Translations under genes and position numbers: made by a program
Shown here: positions 4,587 through 6,152 of the stretch, in pieces
Layout of the letters: the number at the start of each line of letters is the position of its first letter
How positions within the stretch are numbered: position 1 is the first letter of the stretch
Source of the DNA: an uncultured Bacteroidota bacterium
GTDB lineage: Bacteria > Bacteroidota > Bacteroidia > Bacteroidales > SZUA-534
Assembly (NCBI GenBank): GCA_937900725.1
Contig: CALCFP010000065.1
Location: 1 to 6,152, forward strand
DNA length: 6,152 nt
Reading direction: 5' to 3'
Notes under the pieces: generated by a model
What the model saw: the letters and a program-made list of their open reading frames with translations, nothing else
Told to the model about the DNA's origin: nothing
Database searches by the model: none

Positions 4587-5930
4587 TCAAATAACCAGCG
4601 AGTTGTCGCCTCTTATGAGTTTGTAAAGGTCCATTGCATACAAGTCAGTCATACCGGAAATGAAGTCGAGGGTCGAACGGCACTTTTCGTACGTTGTGGT
4701 GGTTTCGGTCTTGTATTGTTCCGGGATGAGTTGCAGCAGTTTGCGCGAGTAGTTCGATTTTGGGTCCATTGCGGCTTGCAGAAACTCCTCGACCAATGTC
4801 TTGAGCACGTTGTAGCCTGTTATTTCAACCTTCACAACCGAGCGGTTGTTATATATCTTCCTGACAGACAAGTCGCTGCTTTCCTCGTATTCTGTCTCAA
4901 TCTTTTCGGGGAGATTCTTTACAAGCGAATCGCTGAACGTTCCGTTCATTATTGCGTCCTGGTTGTTGATGAACACCTCGGAGGTGCGTGTTGTGAGGTG
5001 GTTTATGGCCATTGCTCGCAGGAATGCAACCAGTTCGTTATTGTCGGTGACCACGTCTTTAACTTCGTTGAGTTTCTGTCTGAAAATCTCAAGGTTCTTG
5101 CCGTCGAAGAAACTTGAAAGGCGTTCGTATGTTTCGTTGAAGGAGAGGATTCCGAGTTTGTGTGCATCTTCAATATCCATTATCATATAGGCAATATCGT
5201 CGGCGGCTTCCATAAGATAGGCAAGCGGGCTGCGTGCATATATTCCACGGCTGCTGTCGGTGCATTCAAGTCCGGTTTCGGCCACAATTGACATAAAGGC
5301 GTCCTTCTCGCTCTGGAAGAATCCGTATTTGCCTTTCTTGGTCCTTTCGGTTGAGGCAAACGGGTATTTTATCATTGCCGCCATACTTGCGTATGTAAGC
5401 GACATTCCGCCTGCCCTGCGGCCTTTGAACTGGTGTGTAAGAAGGCGCAAAAGGTTTGCGTTGCCCTCAAAGTTTGTAAGGTCGAGCCACTCGGCTTCTG
5501 TCATATCCGACTGCAGGCTACGTCCGTTGCCGTTTTCAAAATAGTTTGAAATTGCGCTTTCGCCCGAATGGCCGAACGGCGGATTTCCCAAGTCGTGTGC
5601 CAGACCGGCGACCGACACTATTGTGCCGAGTTCGCTCATCAGTGGGCGGATATTGCTGTCAACAGACGGCATTATCTTGCTAGCGACTATGTTTCCGAGC
5701 GAGCGTCCGATGCTCGCCACCTCGAGGCTGTGAGTAAGCCGGTTGTGGACAAAGACGCTTCCTGGCAACGGGAACACCTGTGTCTTGTTCTGCAGACGGC
5801 GGAATGGCGAACTGAAGATCAGACGGTCGTAATCGCGCTGAAAGTTGGTTCGGATTATTTCAAGATCAACTTCTTTAGAGTTGGCTTCCTTGCCGAAGCG
5901 GCGTGTTGAAAGCAGTTGTTCCCAGTTCAT
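4587..5930 (-). CDS. dgt: dGTP triphosphohydrolase, HD-domain dNTPase
   Basis: This 447-residue cytoplasmic enzyme of the HD superfamily cleaves dGTP, and possibly other dNTPs, to the deoxynucleoside and triphosphate, so it shapes nucleotide pools. The metal-binding set is complete: His67 (RLTHSLEV), His112-Asp113 (AHDLGNPPFGHSGE, with His121 and Glu124 also conserved in the family) and the distal Asp in EAADDIAY (244/245). The N-terminal RDYDRLIFSSPFRRLQNKTQV block is typical of Dgt. It is shorter than E. coli Dgt (about 505 aa) and matches what I recall as usual for Bacteroidota. The ATG (5930-5928) overlaps the lspA stop in an ATGA junction, so translation is probably coupled. No terminator follows closely; the first is that of repeat unit B. 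Substrate preference among dNTPs cannot be read from the sequence. Confidence 0.95.
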   Translation of the reverse strand: MNWEQLLSTRRFGKEANSKEVDLEIIRTNFQRDYDRLIFSSPFRRLQNKTQVFPLPGSVFVHNRLTHSLEVASIGRSLGNIVASKIMPSVDSNIRPLMSELGTIVSVAGLAHDLGNPPFGHSGESAISNYFENGNGRSLQSDMTEAEWLDLTNFEGNANLLRLLTHQFKGRRAGGMSLTYASMAAMIKYPFASTERTKKGKYGFFQSEKDAFMSIVAETGLECTDSSRGIYARSPLAYLMEAADDIAYMIMDIEDAHKLGILSFNETYERLSSFFDGKNLEIFRQKLNEVKDVVTDNNELVAFLRAMAINHLTTRTSEVFINNQDAIMNGTFSDSLVKNLPEKIETEYEESSDLSVRKIYNNRSVVKVEITGYNVLKTLVEEFLQAAMDPKSNYSRKLLQLIPEQYKTETTTTYEKCRSTLDFISGMTDLYAMDLYKLIRGDNSLVI

Positions 5931-6152
5931 TTTTCAAGTTCGGTTTGAAGGGTTTTTCTTTCGAAAATCAGCATCCATATCATTCCGCAGGTAATTGCTG
6001 AATCGGCAATGTTGAAGACAGGGCGGAAGAAGATGAATTCTTCAGTAGGGCGGAATGGAGACCAGGCAGGCCAATGTCCTTCAATCAGCGGAAAGTAGAG
6101 CATATCCACCACGCGGCCCTGCATGAAGGGGGCGTAGCCGCCTTCGGGCGGG
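5927..6152 (-). CDS. lspA: Lipoprotein signal peptidase (signal peptidase II), 3' part
   Basis: This is the C-terminal fragment (about 74 codons; the 5' end lies outside the window) of the inner-membrane aspartyl protease that removes signal peptides from prolipoproteins after lipidation. Both catalytic aspartates are visible: the one in GRVVDMLYFPL (codon 6106-6104) and the one in FNIADSAI (codon 6004-6002). The segment between them, with EEFIFFRPVFNIAD, is typical of Bacteroidota LspA. The last transmembrane helix (about SAITCGMIWMLIF) ends in a basic, charged tail. The TGA at 5929-5927 overlaps the dgt start by 4 nt, so both belong to one operon whose upstream part is not seen. Confidence 0.94.
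   Translation of the reverse strand, partial: PPEGGYAPFMQGRVVDMLYFPLIEGHWPAWSPFRPTEEFIFFRPVFNIADSAITCGMIWMLIFERKTLQTELEK

Noticed and set aside
4351..4590. 79-codon minus-strand reading frame over unit B
   Set aside because: It begins with TTG inside the end of dgt, its counterpart in unit A is interrupted by a stop, and indels between copies break the frame. The conserved features are hairpins and a promoter box.
4716..5117. 133-codon plus-strand frame antisense to dgt, and other plus frames across dgt
   Set aside because: They are shadows of a fully motif-supported dgt gene and have no recognisable domains or start context.

Overview
The window looks like a chromosomal segment from a Bacteroidota bacterium, most likely order Bacteroidales. 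Three things point there: the ketol-acid reductoisomerase type, start codons preceded by A-rich stretches instead of Shine-Dalgarno sequences, and perfect copies of the Bacteroides-type -7 promoter box (TAnnTTTG). The finer taxon cannot be read from the sequence.

Layout. Positions 1-2530 (+) hold branched-chain amino acid synthesis genes: the 3' part of ilvB (acetolactate synthase catalytic subunit), ilvN (its regulatory subunit, 9 nt downstream), and, after a 128-nt gap with a small hairpin, a complete ilvC. A strong intrinsic terminator follows ilvC. Positions 2738-4081 (+) encode a predicted lipoprotein with an alpha/beta-hydrolase domain and a helical, partly TPR-like C-terminal half, behind a Bacteroides-type -7 box. 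On the minus strand, a 3' fragment of lspA (signal peptidase II; its 5' end lies beyond the window) overlaps dgt (dGTP triphosphohydrolase) by 4 nt. dgt converges on the lipoprotein gene.

IlvB/IlvN make acetolactate or acetohydroxybutyrate, which IlvC isomerises and reduces on the way to valine, leucine and isoleucine. LspA and the lipoprotein share a broad theme, lipoprotein maturation, but nothing shows a direct functional link.

The most interesting part is the 505-bp gap between the two convergent genes (4082-4586). It contains two diverged units offset by 260 bp. Read on the minus strand, each has (i) three copies of an 8-bp motif, CCRAATAT, at exactly 21-bp spacing, (ii) exactly 32 nt to a perfect TACATTTG box, (iii) about 95-100 nt that can fold into two or three hairpins with C-rich loops, and (iv) a final hairpin with a U-tract. 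Between the copies, hairpin stems change in a compensatory way, and single-sided changes in the two best hairpins become G-U wobbles only in minus-strand RNA. This suggests a pair of related small RNA genes with a shared, phased upstream control array. I do not recognise the family. Transcription, function and copy number elsewhere in the genome are unknown.
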